A stretch of DNA of 54,327 bases, taken from assembly GCA_902799185.1 (NCBI GenBank), contig CADBZO010000008.1, positions 1 to 54,327 on the forward strand, given 5' to 3'. Positions 24,412 through 33,890 of this stretch are shown here, piece after piece (position 1 is the first letter of the stretch; the number at the start of each line of letters is the position of its first letter). The translations under genes and the position numbers were made by a program. Below the pieces are notes generated by a model. The model saw only the letters and a program-made list of their open reading frames with translations. It was not told the DNA's origin and ran no database searches. This DNA comes from an uncultured Bacteroidales bacterium (lineage in GTDB: Bacteria; Bacteroidota; Bacteroidia; Bacteroidales; Paludibacteraceae).

Positions 24412-24634
24412 CAATAATCGTTCCGTAGAGAATCTACGGATAAGAACAGGACCATCACGGGACCATGTTCTGAGAACGACTTAAGAAAGAACGAATCAGA
24501 ACAATTCCATAGTCCGCTAGAACTTATTCAGCAAAGTGTACATTGACATATTGGATTTACCGTAACAGAAAATCATCAGTTTCAGCCAAAGTTGTATAAA
24601 AATGACCACTTTTGGCTCAAACTCATATATTTTT
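24412..24634. other. Intergenic stretch with small inverted repeats
   Basis: Holds a hairpin CCGTAGA-GAA-TCTACGG (24424-24440) that could terminate the 24040 gene although no U-run follows. AGAACA and TGTTCT flank two direct copies of GGACCAT. GCCAAA and TTTGGC form a weak inverted repeat shortly before the ATPase promoter. No gene seen. Confidence 0.45.
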
Positions 24635-24666
24635 CTTGCACGTTTCAAAAAAAAGTTGTATCTTTG
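24635..24666 (+). promoter_or_regulatory. Promoter of the first DUF4143 ATPase gene
   Basis: CTTGCACG (24635-24642), an A-tract, and TATCTTTG (24659-24666), 24-nt spacing. The leader to the ATG at 24790 is about 120 nt and AT-rich. Confidence 0.8.
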
Positions 24667-24789
24667 CAGCGGATTTTAGTTTGGATTTTCGCCCAAAACA
24701 TAAAATTATTACTTTGGAATTTATCTAAATACTGCGGATTATTTGTTTGGGATTTATCTATTTGTTACACATTAAAACGCATATATTCT

Positions 24790-26166
24790 ATGTATAAGGA
24801 ACGCAAAATAGATGCCACATTATTAGAGTGGGCTAAAAGCAGCAACCACAAGCCTTTGTTATTACGTGGTGCTCGCCAGGTAGGCAAATCAACTGCTGTT
24901 CGACATTTGGGAGAGCAGTTCGAGAGCTTTGTGGAGATTAACTTTGATAAGCAGAAGTCTTTCCATCCGCTCTTTAATGGCGACTTGGATGCACATGTGA
25001 TTGCCTCACAAATAGCCAATCTGGTCGGCAAGCAAGTGCAACCCGGCAAAACATTGCTGTTCTTCGATGAGATACAGGCATGCCCCAATGCGATACTTAG
25101 CCTGCGGTTCTTTGCCGAGGATTATCCTCAGTTGCATGTGATTGCAGCCGGCTCGTTATTGGAATTTGCATTAGCCGAACTACCCACTTTTGGCGTTGGT
25201 AGAATGAAATCGCTGTTTATGTTTCCCATGAGTTTTGATGAGTTCCTGATGGCGACAGGGAAATCCGGACTGATAGCGGAACGGCAAAAGTCCTCACCCC
25301 TGCAACCGCTAAACGTGGTGTTCTATACACAACTGGTTCAGCAATTCCGCAATTATATCATGATTGGCGGCTTGCCGGAAGTGGTCTGCAAATGGGATGA
25401 GACAGGCGATTATTTGCAATGTCAGGAACTGCAGGACGAACTGATTCTTTCCTATGAGGATGATTTTGCAAAATATAAGAAGAAAGTCAATCCTCTACTT
25501 CTGCGTCAGGTATTACGCAGTGCGGCATCGCAGATTACCAATAAGTTCATCTATGCGCAAGCAGCAAGCGAAAAAGCTTCCAAAGTGCGTGAAGCGCTGG
25601 ATTTGCTAATAATGGCAGGTCTGCTGATTCCCGCTACACGTACATCGGCTAATGGTTTGCCATTAGGAGACGAGGTGGACCGCTCTTATCAAAAAATATT
25701 ATTGTTTGATAGCGGTATCTTGCTCCGGCTTTTGAATATGTCGCTTGGTTCGGTTCGGCAGATTACAGAGGAGATTCTGACTGCCTCTGAGACCGATTTG
25801 GTCAACAAAGGCAAAATCTCAGAGATGATAGCCGGCTTGGAGATTATCAAAAACATACCCTCTAACCTGCGACATGAGTTGTACTATTGGACGCGGGCAG
25901 AGAAAAACAGCCAATCGGAAGTGGATTATCTGGAGTCTTTTAATGCACGCGTACTACCAATCGAAGTAAAAGCAGAAACCCAGGGCGGAATGAAAAGTCT
26001 CTGGAATTTCATGCGCGAGAAGAATTTGAGTTATGCTTTGCGATGCTCTTTGGAGAATTTCGGGCAGTTTGATTACGAAGACAAATTGGCGGAAGGGGCT
26101 ATTCGTCATGTAGATGTAATTCCTTTGTACGCCATAGCGCAAATGCCTTTTTTCCAGAATGAGTAA
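24790..26166 (+). CDS. AAA+ ATPase with DUF4143 domain
   Basis: 458 residues from ATG 24790 (MYKERKIDATLLEW); the longer ORF start at 24592 precedes the promoter. AAA_14-type ATPase domain with Walker A GARQVGKST (about residue 31) and Walker B LLFFDEIQ (about 90), followed by the winged-helix/nuclease-like DUF4143 region (GGLPEVV near 195; VDYLESFNARVLPIEVKAET near 385, a PD-(D/E)XK-like pattern). Members are common accessory genes in Bacteroidetes with no agreed function. It has its own promoter and terminator. A related but not identical gene lies at 32329-33609. Confidence 0.88.
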   Translation: MYKERKIDATLLEWAKSSNHKPLLLRGARQVGKSTAVRHLGEQFESFVEINFDKQKSFHPLFNGDLDAHVIASQIANLVGKQVQPGKTLLFFDEIQACPNAILSLRFFAEDYPQLHVIAAGSLLEFALAELPTFGVGRMKSLFMFPMSFDEFLMATGKSGLIAERQKSSPLQPLNVVFYTQLVQQFRNYIMIGGLPEVVCKWDETGDYLQCQELQDELILSYEDDFAKYKKKVNPLLLRQVLRSAASQITNKFIYAQAASEKASKVREALDLLIMAGLLIPATRTSANGLPLGDEVDRSYQKILLFDSGILLRLLNMSLGSVRQITEEILTASETDLVNKGKISEMIAGLEIIKNIPSNLRHELYYWTRAEKNSQSEVDYLESFNARVLPIEVKAETQGGMKSLWNFMREKNLSYALRCSLENFGQFDYEDKLAEGAIRHVDVIPLYAIAQMPFFQNE

Positions 26167-26208
26167 GAATATGTAAGAATATGTAGATTAGACCCACTAA
26201 TCCATCAA

Positions 26209-26244
26209 AAAGCGGTAAATCCAATAAAGCGGATTTACCGCTTT
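26209..26244. terminator. Terminator after the ATPase gene
   Basis: A perfect 14-bp stem, AAAGCGGTAAATCC and GGATTTACCGCTTT, loop of 8 nt. Confidence 0.9.
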
Positions 26245-26498
26245 TGTTATGTACCAACACGTCAAACATACTGATTCGTGTCAAGTGTTAGAGAGAAGTT
26301 GAAAGTTTGTTAGTCATCACCCTACCCACAGCGGTACGAAAGCATGATTTTAGAACTTTGTCCATTGCGCCTGCATCAATGCAGACATAACAAAATATCA
26401 TAAATGAATACAAACACCCATCTATGACGTACACGATGCGAACGAGATGCGTTCGAGAATGAAAGGTAAATGAAAGGAAAATGAAAGGGAAAAATAGT
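26245..26498. other. Spacer before the polysaccharide cluster
   Basis: About 250 bp with no ORF of note. It contains CTGCAT-CA-ATGCAG, a weak CGAAC/GTTCG inverted repeat, and just before the epimerase a triple AATGAAAGG repeat with a period of about 10 nt (26458-26489). I find no -33/-7 pair with 24-nt spacing, and no invertible promoter or UpxY-type antiterminator gene. Confidence 0.5.
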
Positions 26499-27536
26499 AT
26501 GAAGATACTTTTAACCGGCATAGCAGGTTTTATAGGCTCACGCGTTGCTCAGATGTTAGCGCAACGCGGAGATGCAATAGTTGGAGTGGATAACATCAAC
26601 GACTATTATGATGTGCGTCTCAAATACGCGCGTTTGCGCGAATTGTTAGGAGTATCGTCCGATGAGAATGAAATGGTTTTTGGAAAGGAATATCAATCCT
26701 CAACCTTTGCTAATCTAACATTCATTCGTCTTTCTATTGACGATAAACCTTCTTTAGATACTTTGTTTGAAAAACACCATTTTGATGTAGTGGTTAACCT
26801 TGCTGCGCAAGCAGGAGTGCGATATAGTATTACGCATCCATACACATACATGCAGAGCAACTTAGTCGGATTCTTAAATATTCTGGAAGCATGCAGGAAT
26901 AATAATGTGCCCAAACTTGTATTTGCATCTTCTTCATCGGTATATGGCATGAACGAGAAAGTTCCTTATAGCGAGGAAGATAAAGTGGATTCCCCGGTTA
27001 GCTTGTATGCAGCAAGCAAGAAATCTAACGAACTGATGGCGCATTGCTATAGTAAGTTGTATGGTTTTCAAACGATAGGTTTGCGGTATTTCACCGTTTA
27101 TGGCCCATGGGGCAGACCGGATATGTCTCCGATGCTTTTTGCCAATGCCATGCGGGATGACAAGCCGATAAAGGTATTCAATAATGGCGATATGATTCGT
27201 GATTTTACGTACATTGATGACATTGCAGAAGGAACCATACGGGCAATTGATCACACACTTGACAGTAAGGCCTGTGAGCATGAAGTCCCCTATAAGATTT
27301 ATAATATAGGTTGCAGTCATCCTGTGAAATTGATGGACTTTATTTCAGAGATGGAGCAAGCTTATGGAAAGGAAGCAAAGAAAGAATTTCTTCCGATGCA
27401 AGCGGGAGATGTCTATCAGACGAATGCAGATTGTTCTGCATTGGAGCGGGATATGAACTATCATCCTCATGTGACATTGCATGAGGGAATAGGAAAATTT
27501 ATGGAATGGTATAAAAGAGAAAAAAATATCAGATGA
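26499..27536 (+). CDS. NAD-dependent sugar-nucleotide epimerase (UDP-glucuronate 4-epimerase type)
   Basis: 345 residues from ATG 26499 (MKILLTGIAGFIGS). Extended SDR with the Rossmann motif TGIAGFIGS, catalytic Tyr-Lys in SLYAASKKSNE (about residue 168-178) and the block YFTVYGPWGRPDMSP, typical of UDP-glucuronate/galacturonate epimerases. It would supply a uronic or hexose nucleotide sugar to the glycan cluster it heads. The end overlaps the next gene by 4 nt. Confidence 0.87.
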   Translation: MKILLTGIAGFIGSRVAQMLAQRGDAIVGVDNINDYYDVRLKYARLRELLGVSSDENEMVFGKEYQSSTFANLTFIRLSIDDKPSLDTLFEKHHFDVVVNLAAQAGVRYSITHPYTYMQSNLVGFLNILEACRNNNVPKLVFASSSSVYGMNEKVPYSEEDKVDSPVSLYAASKKSNELMAHCYSKLYGFQTIGLRYFTVYGPWGRPDMSPMLFANAMRDDKPIKVFNNGDMIRDFTYIDDIAEGTIRAIDHTLDSKACEHEVPYKIYNIGCSHPVKLMDFISEMEQAYGKEAKKEFLPMQAGDVYQTNADCSALERDMNYHPHVTLHEGIGKFMEWYKREKNIR

Positions 27537-28597
27537 TTATTCAGAGAGATTCGAATATTGAGTTGTATCGCATAGTTGCTATGTTACTGATTGTGGCGCA
27601 TCATTTTGCACTTCATTCAGGTCTTATTGATATGGTTAACGAGATGCCTTCCTCCCTTAATACGTTGTATGTACATATTTTGGGAATGTGGGGAAAAATT
27701 GGCATCAATTGTTTTATTTTGATTACTGGATATTACATGTCTCAATCACATATATCTGCGCGAAAGTGGTTGAAATTAGTATGTTGGATATGGTTCTATA
27801 ATGCTTTACTTAATACCATATTTATGGTAAGTGGATACATGGATTTTTCCGTGCATACACTATTAAGAGTATTTTTACCGATAGGCAGAGTTGGAAGTCA
27901 TTTTGCGAGTACGTTTGTCATATTTTATCTATTTATTCCATTTCTCAATATTTTATTAGATAATTTGACATATAGAAATCATCAATTACTACTAATATTG
28001 ATAACACTTGTATTTGTTATCTTACCCTATTTCCCAGTATATGTGATGATGCATTTTAATTATCTATCATGGTTTATTTGCATATATTTGTATGCTGCAT
28101 ATCTACGGAGATACTTATCTAACAATGCATATAGTAAGCATTTTTGGGGTATTACTTCTATATTAAGTATTGCTTTATCTATTGGAAGCGTGATTATTGG
28201 TTCAGTTACAAAGGTAGTATCTCCTTATTATTTTACTATGGATAGTAATGCGTTATTAGCATTGCCGACTGCAATATCTACCTTTATGTATATAAAGCAT
28301 ATTAAAATGAGGCATAATAAAATCATTAATATGATTGCAGCATCTTGCTTCGGAGTGTTATTAATTCATGACAATAGTAAGATTATGCATAAATGGTTAT
28401 GGCACGATATTTTACATGTAAAAGAAATGTATTTTTTGCCAATAGAAATATTCATAGTATATTCTCTATTAATCATTATGGTTATTTTTATCGTTTGCTC
28501 TCTGATAGACATAACTCGTCTATATCTTATCGAGAGACCAATCTTTAAATTTGCAGATTTGTATTTTAAAAAGTATAAGATATGGTATAATCAATAA
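27533..28597 (+). CDS. Acyltransferase family 3 membrane protein
   Basis: 354 residues, about ten hydrophobic segments, starting with SNIELYRIVAMLLIVAHHFALH, where the R/H pattern in the first helix is typical of the acyltransferase-3 family that O-acetylates cell-surface sugars. Translationally coupled to the epimerase (ATGA). AT-rich compared with the flanking chromosome. The glycan target is unknown. Confidence 0.85.
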   Translation: MIIQRDSNIELYRIVAMLLIVAHHFALHSGLIDMVNEMPSSLNTLYVHILGMWGKIGINCFILITGYYMSQSHISARKWLKLVCWIWFYNALLNTIFMVSGYMDFSVHTLLRVFLPIGRVGSHFASTFVIFYLFIPFLNILLDNLTYRNHQLLLILITLVFVILPYFPVYVMMHFNYLSWFICIYLYAAYLRRYLSNNAYSKHFWGITSILSIALSIGSVIIGSVTKVVSPYYFTMDSNALLALPTAISTFMYIKHIKMRHNKIINMIAASCFGVLLIHDNSKIMHKWLWHDILHVKEMYFLPIEIFIVYSLLIIMVIFIVCSLIDITRLYLIERPIFKFADLYFKKYKIWYNQ

Positions 28598-28679
28598 TAT
28601 CTTTTTCAATGTTTTATGGCTAAATTACATGAGATTGATATTTAGATATGTAATTATTTTGTCTGAAATATAAATAAAA

Positions 28680-29606
28680 ATGAATATGATACTTATAAGA
28701 AGAGTCAAACATCTGATTGAAAATCCTCATAGGATGATTACAAAACTGATGTTGAGGTATTGCCCCGACCGTGTATCTGACAAGCGTTATATACGGTATA
28801 TTTGGGACGAACATATGGATTATCCTCTTAATTTGAAAAATCCTAAAACTTTTAATGAAAAACTTCAATGGCTAAAGTTGCATGATCATAATCCGCTATA
28901 CACAACACTGGTCGATAAAGTTGCAGTAAAGGAATGGGTTGCAAGTAAAATAGGTATTCAATATATAATTCCAACATTGGCAGTATATCAGTCCGTAGAA
29001 GAAATTAATATAGATGAATTGCCTGATCAATTTGTCTTAAAATGTAATAATGATAGCGGAGGTGTTTATATTTGTAAGGATAAAAATACATTTGACATTG
29101 AAACAGTAAAACAGAAATTGGCAGAGGCACTAAAATCTAATTATTATTACGCATGGAGAGAATGGCCATACAAAAATATCAAACCACAAATTTTAGCAGA
29201 GGCATACATGGAAGATAGTACAACACATAACTTACCTGACTATAAATTTTTTGCATTCAACGGGAAGGTGAAAGTTATGTTTATTGCTACAGATCGCAGT
29301 AACCCAAATACGGAAACAAAATTTGATTTTTTTGATACTGAATTCAAGCATCTGAATCTAAGAAATGGTCACCCTAATGCAGATACTCCTCCGAGCAAAC
29401 CTAGTTGTTTTTCAAAAATGATTCAGTTGGCAGAAATTCTATCAAAAGACATTCCACATGTACGATGTGACTTTTACGAGATAAATGGTAAAGTGTATTT
29501 TGGAGAAATGACATTTTTCCATTGGGCAGGAATAGTTCCTTTTGACCCGTCTTCTTTTGATAGAACAATGGGAGAGTGGTTAGATTTAAAACAAGTGAAA
29601 ATATGA
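28680..29606 (+). CDS. ATP-grasp (TupA-like) glycan-cluster protein
   Basis: 308 residues. The pattern PKTFNEKLQWLKLHDHNPLYTTLVDK near the N-terminus (split by residue 60), QFVLKCNNDSGG (about 117) and YKFFAFNGKVKVMF (about 188) is that of TupA-like ATP-grasp proteins encoded in capsule and teichuronopeptide loci. These are thought to ligate an amino acid or similar group to a polymer. The next gene overlaps by 4 nt. Confidence 0.75.
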   Translation: MNMILIRRVKHLIENPHRMITKLMLRYCPDRVSDKRYIRYIWDEHMDYPLNLKNPKTFNEKLQWLKLHDHNPLYTTLVDKVAVKEWVASKIGIQYIIPTLAVYQSVEEINIDELPDQFVLKCNNDSGGVYICKDKNTFDIETVKQKLAEALKSNYYYAWREWPYKNIKPQILAEAYMEDSTTHNLPDYKFFAFNGKVKVMFIATDRSNPNTETKFDFFDTEFKHLNLRNGHPNADTPPSKPSCFSKMIQLAEILSKDIPHVRCDFYEINGKVYFGEMTFFHWAGIVPFDPSSFDRTMGEWLDLKQVKI

Positions 29607-30622
29607 AAACAAAATTAGTATATGTATTGACTTCAAATGAGTCAGATTATTATTTAGAACAAGCTTTATTGAGTGCGTTTTCAGTGAGGACACATAATCC
29701 TAACGCTGTGATATTACTGGTAACTGATAATGACACCAAAGCGACACTTGTGGGAAATCGCTCTTTAATCCAGAACTATGTCACGGAAGTTATAGGAGTG
29801 GATGTACCAAGCGAGTATTCTATGATGCAGCGGAGCAGATACATCAAAACGTCCCTTCGGAATATAATAGATGGTGATTTTCTATATATAGATACAGACA
29901 CCATTATTTGTGATGACTTGTCCGATATTGATCTATTTGATTGCTCTATAGGTGCGACAACAGACGGGAATGGCCCACTTTACGTTGCTGATTTCTATGA
30001 AGGGAAAAAGCACTTTATACGCTTGCAAAGTGAACAATGTAATGTGCCTTATGCATTTGATGACGCTCCATTTTTCAATGGAGGAATAATATATGCCAAA
30101 GATGACTCAATTAGCAGACAATTGTATTCGCTGTGGCATTCAAATTGGAAAAAAAATATTGCATTAGGAGTCAATAGAGACCAATTCCCATTATTATGTG
30201 CAAATAAGGAATTAGGTTGGGTCATTAAGGAAATTCCGCCTGAGTATAATTGTCAAGTGACAGAAGAAGGACTTCGTTATCTGTATAAAGCAAAAATAAT
30301 CCATTATTATGCGATGGTACAGACTAATTATCTATTAGGTCAGCGACCCATTCTTGAAAGAATCAAAAATGAGGGGATAGCAGATGACATCAAAGATATT
30401 GCTATCAATAGAGCAAAAGGAGCTTTTGGCTCTGATGCACGAATCGTTATTCCGCAGAAAGGTCCGATAGAAAGTACATATTATTATCAACTATATACAT
30501 CAAGTAAGATAGGATGTAAAGTAGTAAATGGATTTTCTAAGTTTGTTTTCCATCTTGTCGTATTTGGTGCAAAGATGAGGAATTATTATAAAAGGTCACT
30601 TCTTCATCACTCATTAAAATAA
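29603..30622 (+). CDS. Glycosyltransferase-like protein (GT-A fold, DxD)
   Basis: 339 residues from ATG 29603, which overlaps the previous stop (ATGA). The blocks YVLTSNESDYYLEQALLSAF, MMQRSRYIKTSL and FLYIDTDTIICDD (DxD-like metal site, about residue 95) fit a GT8-like nucleotide-sugar transferase. Later, PFFNGGIIYAKDD corresponds to the acceptor side. Substrate unknown. Confidence 0.75.
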   Translation: MKTKLVYVLTSNESDYYLEQALLSAFSVRTHNPNAVILLVTDNDTKATLVGNRSLIQNYVTEVIGVDVPSEYSMMQRSRYIKTSLRNIIDGDFLYIDTDTIICDDLSDIDLFDCSIGATTDGNGPLYVADFYEGKKHFIRLQSEQCNVPYAFDDAPFFNGGIIYAKDDSISRQLYSLWHSNWKKNIALGVNRDQFPLLCANKELGWVIKEIPPEYNCQVTEEGLRYLYKAKIIHYYAMVQTNYLLGQRPILERIKNEGIADDIKDIAINRAKGAFGSDARIVIPQKGPIESTYYYQLYTSSKIGCKVVNGFSKFVFHLVVFGAKMRNYYKRSLLHHSLK

Positions 30623-30627
30623 TATAC

Positions 30628-31620
30628 ATGAATAATCCAATTATGTCCATTCTACCCTCTATATCAATTATAATCCCCGTTTACAACGTGGAAAAATATA
30701 TCGCTGAGTGTCTGCAATCGGTAATGTGGCAGACGTATCAAGGAGCAATAGAATGTATCCTTGTGGATGACTGCGGAACAGATAAGAGTATTGCTGTGGC
30801 TGAACAACTGATTGCAGCGTACAAAGGTCCGATTGAGTTCCGTATTCTTCACCACGAGCATAATCGGGGACTCTCTGCTGCGCGCAATACTGGAACTGAT
30901 ACCGCTAATGGCGATTATATTTACTATCTCGATAGTGATGACTTTATTGATGAAAATACAATTGAAGTTCTCTATGACTCAATTCAGTCTGGTGATTATG
31001 CCATTGCGATTAGTTATTTCACGAAATATACTGAGACGGGAGATGAAATATATTGCGACGAATGGATATTTAATGAGCCAAGAGTGATTGAGCCGGAGGA
31101 ATATGCAGAAAGAATGTTAATGCAAAAATCTAATTTCGCTTCTACTGCCAAATTGTATAAGAAAGACTTTTTAGAGAAACTAAGATTTGAAGAAGACCGT
31201 CTAAATGAAGATACTCTTTTTGTAATAGATACAATCTCTATTATTGAGGAACGAAAGCTAAAATGTATCGATGTCCCTCTCTATTCTTATCATTACCGGA
31301 TGAATGATGAAAGTATTTGTCATAAGTCAACATATAAAATGGATACAGCGTATGTAGAGAATATTCAAGTTGCCATTGATAGATATAAGGATAGAACAGA
31401 CTTAGTCGAATGGTTGAAATCTGACCAACTCACTCGGTGCATAAAGGTGTTACGTGATAGAGAAGTTGATAAAATGCATTATGAAATAGTGATAAAATAC
31501 TTACGTTATTTTTCAAACAAATTCATTAATGAACAAAAACGCTCGCCTAAAACGTATTTGCATATCCTTATGATTAAGTATTTACCCCATTTAATGTGGA
31601 TAATAGAACATAAATATTAA
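30628..31620 (+). CDS. Glycosyltransferase family 2
   Basis: 330 residues. Typical GT2 N-terminus [20 protein letters not shown] (about residue 10), [10 protein letters not shown] (about 45), [22 protein letters not shown] (about 84-105, the DxD metal site; longer run not quoted further). The C-terminal part is helical and charged. Five nt separate it from the previous gene. It would add a sugar to the repeating unit or side chain. A second in-frame ATG at 30643 is possible. Confidence 0.88.
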   Translation: MNNPIMSILPSISIIIPVYNVEKYIAECLQSVMWQTYQGAIECILVDDCGTDKSIAVAEQLIAAYKGPIEFRILHHEHNRGLSAARNTGTDTANGDYIYYLDSDDFIDENTIEVLYDSIQSGDYAIAISYFTKYTETGDEIYCDEWIFNEPRVIEPEEYAERMLMQKSNFASTAKLYKKDFLEKLRFEEDRLNEDTLFVIDTISIIEERKLKCIDVPLYSYHYRMNDESICHKSTYKMDTAYVENIQVAIDRYKDRTDLVEWLKSDQLTRCIKVLRDREVDKMHYEIVIKYLRYFSNKFINEQKRSPKTYLHILMIKYLPHLMWIIEHKY

Positions 31621-31631
31621 CATACATAACT

Positions 31632-32270
31632 ATGAACCCAATTCGAAAAAAAATATTAAATCTATATGCTTCTTGGCGGGAATGGTATGAGAGCAAATGG
31701 TTGTTCAAGCATATATCCCGTAACCGCGATTACATCTATCAAGAACAGTTGCGCAGGCAATTTCGCAAAGCGGATGATGTGTACTTCGGTTCTGATGTGG
31801 TGACACATGACGCGCATTGTATCTCTATCGGAGAGGGCAGTCATTTGCATCATCATGTGATCGTGACAGCTTGGCAAAATCATTTTACCGGGGGGAATGA
31901 TGCGGATTTAATCATCGGCGAAGGAGCAGATATAGGTGAATACACGCATATTACCGCTATGGGACATATGCGGATAGGTAAGAATCTGCTAACAGGACGC
32001 TGGGTCACCATTACCGATAACGGGCATGGAGATACGGATTATGAGACATTACTACAAGCTCCATTAGTCCGTAGATTATTCACAAAAGGCAATGTGACCA
32101 TCGGCGATAATGTATGGATTGGCGATAAGGCAACTATCTTGCCCAATGTGACGATTGGTGACGGAGCAGTGATTGCCGCCAATAGCGTAGTGACAAAAGA
32201 TGTGCCGGCATATTCCGTAGTAGCCGGTAATCCGGCAAAAGTGATAAAGTCTGCAAATAACCCCAAATAA
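31632..32270 (+). CDS. Hexapeptide-repeat O-acetyltransferase
   Basis: 212 residues with left-handed beta-helix repeats ([17 protein letters not shown], then [20 protein letters not shown]) and the usual end [13 protein letters not shown]. This is the WcaF/maltose-acetyltransferase-like family that acetylates sugars with acetyl-CoA. GC content is higher than in the three genes before it. It is the last gene before the opposite-strand ATPase. Confidence 0.88.
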   Translation: MNPIRKKILNLYASWREWYESKWLFKHISRNRDYIYQEQLRRQFRKADDVYFGSDVVTHDAHCISIGEGSHLHHHVIVTAWQNHFTGGNDADLIIGEGADIGEYTHITAMGHMRIGKNLLTGRWVTITDNGHGDTDYETLLQAPLVRRLFTKGNVTIGDNVWIGDKATILPNVTIGDGAVIAANSVVTKDVPAYSVVAGNPAKVIKSANNPK

Positions 32271-32271
32271 A

Positions 32272-32295
32272 ACAACCACCCGTGTGGATGGTTGT
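32272..32295 (-). terminator. Terminator of the minus-strand ATPase gene
   Basis: ACAACCA and TGGTTGT with a 10-nt loop. Read on the minus strand it is followed by TTTTATTT, so it serves the ATPase gene better than the plus-strand acetyltransferase. Confidence 0.65.
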
Positions 32296-32328
32296 AAAAA
32301 GCGATCTTTGACATAGTGATAGACAAAT

Positions 32329-33609
32329 CTAATCCTCGGTTGACAACATCCATTTCCAGCAGGGAATGACTTCAATATCTCCTTGCTCATCATGCAAAGT
32401 GCCGGAGGTATCATATGTGATGATTGTACGGCGGCGGCAAGGGAGTACTTTGGTTATCTTCAGCAATCCGTCTTTCTCTCGTTTGAGCGTCTGCGGATCA
32501 TTGAACGAATGACAAACCTGAATAGCCCACTCCTCGGCAGGGATATAGAAATCCACTTCTACACCACTATGGTAGAAATATACGGTGTCGTTTTCCAAAT
32601 CATGACCGAAACGCCGGAACAGCTCTAGCGCCACTTGGTTCTCCAATAACGCCGTTTCTCCGTCAAACAGGAAGAGATTGAGAAAACCGTTATCCACGAA
32701 ATAATATTTGCAAACGCTCTCTTTATCCGTCAATGAACCAGCGATGTTCCGCAATCGCAAAAGTAACCATGCATCCTCAACCGCAGAGATATAACTCTGG
32801 ATTGTAGGAACAGAGATCTTGCCGTTTATAGTGGAAACAATATTGCTCAAACGGTTGTAAGAAATAGGTTGCCTAAGACTATCCGCCACTTTTTTGACCA
32901 TTAGTCTCAAGGCAGAGAGATTACTGATTTTATTTCGTGCCGCTATATCATTAAGATAGATTTTCTGGTAAACGCTGCTCAGATACTGCCTTTTCTGTTG
33001 AGCATGTGCGGTTTCGGGCATTCCTCCCCAATGCAGATACTCGGAGTATTGGCGGAGAATTTTAGCCCGCAAGTTTGTCTGGAGCAGTGCTTTCTCGTCG
33101 TGCCGAATAGCAAGAACATTAAGCACTTCCGCAAAACTATACGGGTAAATATCCATTGGGATAAACCGCCCGCCCAAAGTAGTCATGATCTCCCGACTAA
33201 GCATCTTGGCATTACTACCGGTCAGCATAATATGTACTTTGGAATCTGCCATGCGTCGTGCAAACTTCTCCCAACCGGGGATGTTCTGCATCTCGTCCAA
33301 GAAAATCAGAGGGGTCTCCACTGCGAATAATTCTTGATGACATTCCAGTAACAAAGAGAAATCATTGGTATCAAAATTCTCCAATCGCTCATCCTCAAAA
33401 TTCATGTATAAAATCTCATCCCAACTATGTCCTTCGGCAACCAATTGACGGATTACATGATACAGCATATACGACTTACCGGCACGCCGGACACCGACAA
33501 ACACATAGTTCATCTGTGGTTTTATATCATATGCGCGTGGCTCAATCTCATACGATTGTAAAATATGTTTCTGGTCAAGCAAAATTTGCTTTAGAAGCAT
33601 CTTCTCCAT
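32329..33609 (-). CDS. AAA+ ATPase with DUF4143 domain (second copy)
   Basis: 426 residues. Walker A GVRRAGKSYML (about residue 37), Walker B PLIFLDEMQNIPGWEKF (about 98), sensor-like LTGSNAKML, then DUF4143 with WGGMPE (about 191). It is distant from the 24790 ATPase. It interrupts the polysaccharide operon on the opposite strand and has its own promoter, which suggests separate acquisition. Upstream of the promoter are three 33-bp direct repeats. Confidence 0.87.
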   Translation of the reverse strand: MEKMLLKQILLDQKHILQSYEIEPRAYDIKPQMNYVFVGVRRAGKSYMLYHVIRQLVAEGHSWDEILYMNFEDERLENFDTNDFSLLLECHQELFAVETPLIFLDEMQNIPGWEKFARRMADSKVHIMLTGSNAKMLSREIMTTLGGRFIPMDIYPYSFAEVLNVLAIRHDEKALLQTNLRAKILRQYSEYLHWGGMPETAHAQQKRQYLSSVYQKIYLNDIAARNKISNLSALRLMVKKVADSLRQPISYNRLSNIVSTINGKISVPTIQSYISAVEDAWLLLRLRNIAGSLTDKESVCKYYFVDNGFLNLFLFDGETALLENQVALELFRRFGHDLENDTVYFYHSGVEVDFYIPAEEWAIQVCHSFNDPQTLKREKDGLLKITKVLPCRRRTIITYDTSGTLHDEQGDIEVIPCWKWMLSTED

Positions 33610-33677
33610 ATATAGTATAAATTTAGATTTTTCAAAAACTAATGATATTATAAAGTATCATTTAATAAAAATCGCTG

Positions 33678-33709
33678 CAAAGGTACAACTTTTTCTTGAA
33701 ATATGCAAA
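33678..33709 (-). promoter_or_regulatory. Promoter of the second ATPase gene
   Basis: Minus strand: TTTGCATATTTC (-33, from 33709) and TACCTTTG (-7, 33685-33678), 24-nt spacing. Confidence 0.85.
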
Positions 33710-33717
33710 TATTTTAA

Positions 33718-33816
33718 CGTGAAAATGTTCCCTAAACGCAAAATTCATTTCGTGAAAATGTTCTCTGAACGCAAAATCTATTTTTACAAAATGTTCCCTA
33801 AGCGCAAAATAGTAAG
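33718..33816. repeat. Three 33-bp direct repeats upstream of the ATPase promoter
   Basis: Copies start at 33718, 33751 and 33784 with an exact 33-nt period. The conserved core is AAAATGTTCyCTrArCGCAAAAT, here read as AAAATGTTC, then CTAA or CTGA, then GCGCAAAAT or ACGCAAAAT. They abut the -33 element of the minus-strand promoter, a position suited to an operator or iteron. The rest of the spacer to 33891 shows nothing recognisable. Confidence 0.8.
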
Positions 33817-33890
33817 TATATTATAGCCAAGCCTGTCTATCACTATCGGTCAAAGAAACCATTAAATGCAACATAAGAAAAAAACAAAAT

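Noticed and set aside
26245-26498. Invertible promoter for the polysaccharide cluster
   Set aside because: Only short, weak inverted repeats are present and no site-specific recombinase or UpxY gene is nearby.
33718-33816. Possible CRISPR array
   Set aside because: The 33-bp repeats are directly adjacent with no spacers, and no cas genes are near. No CRISPR array was seen anywhere in the window.
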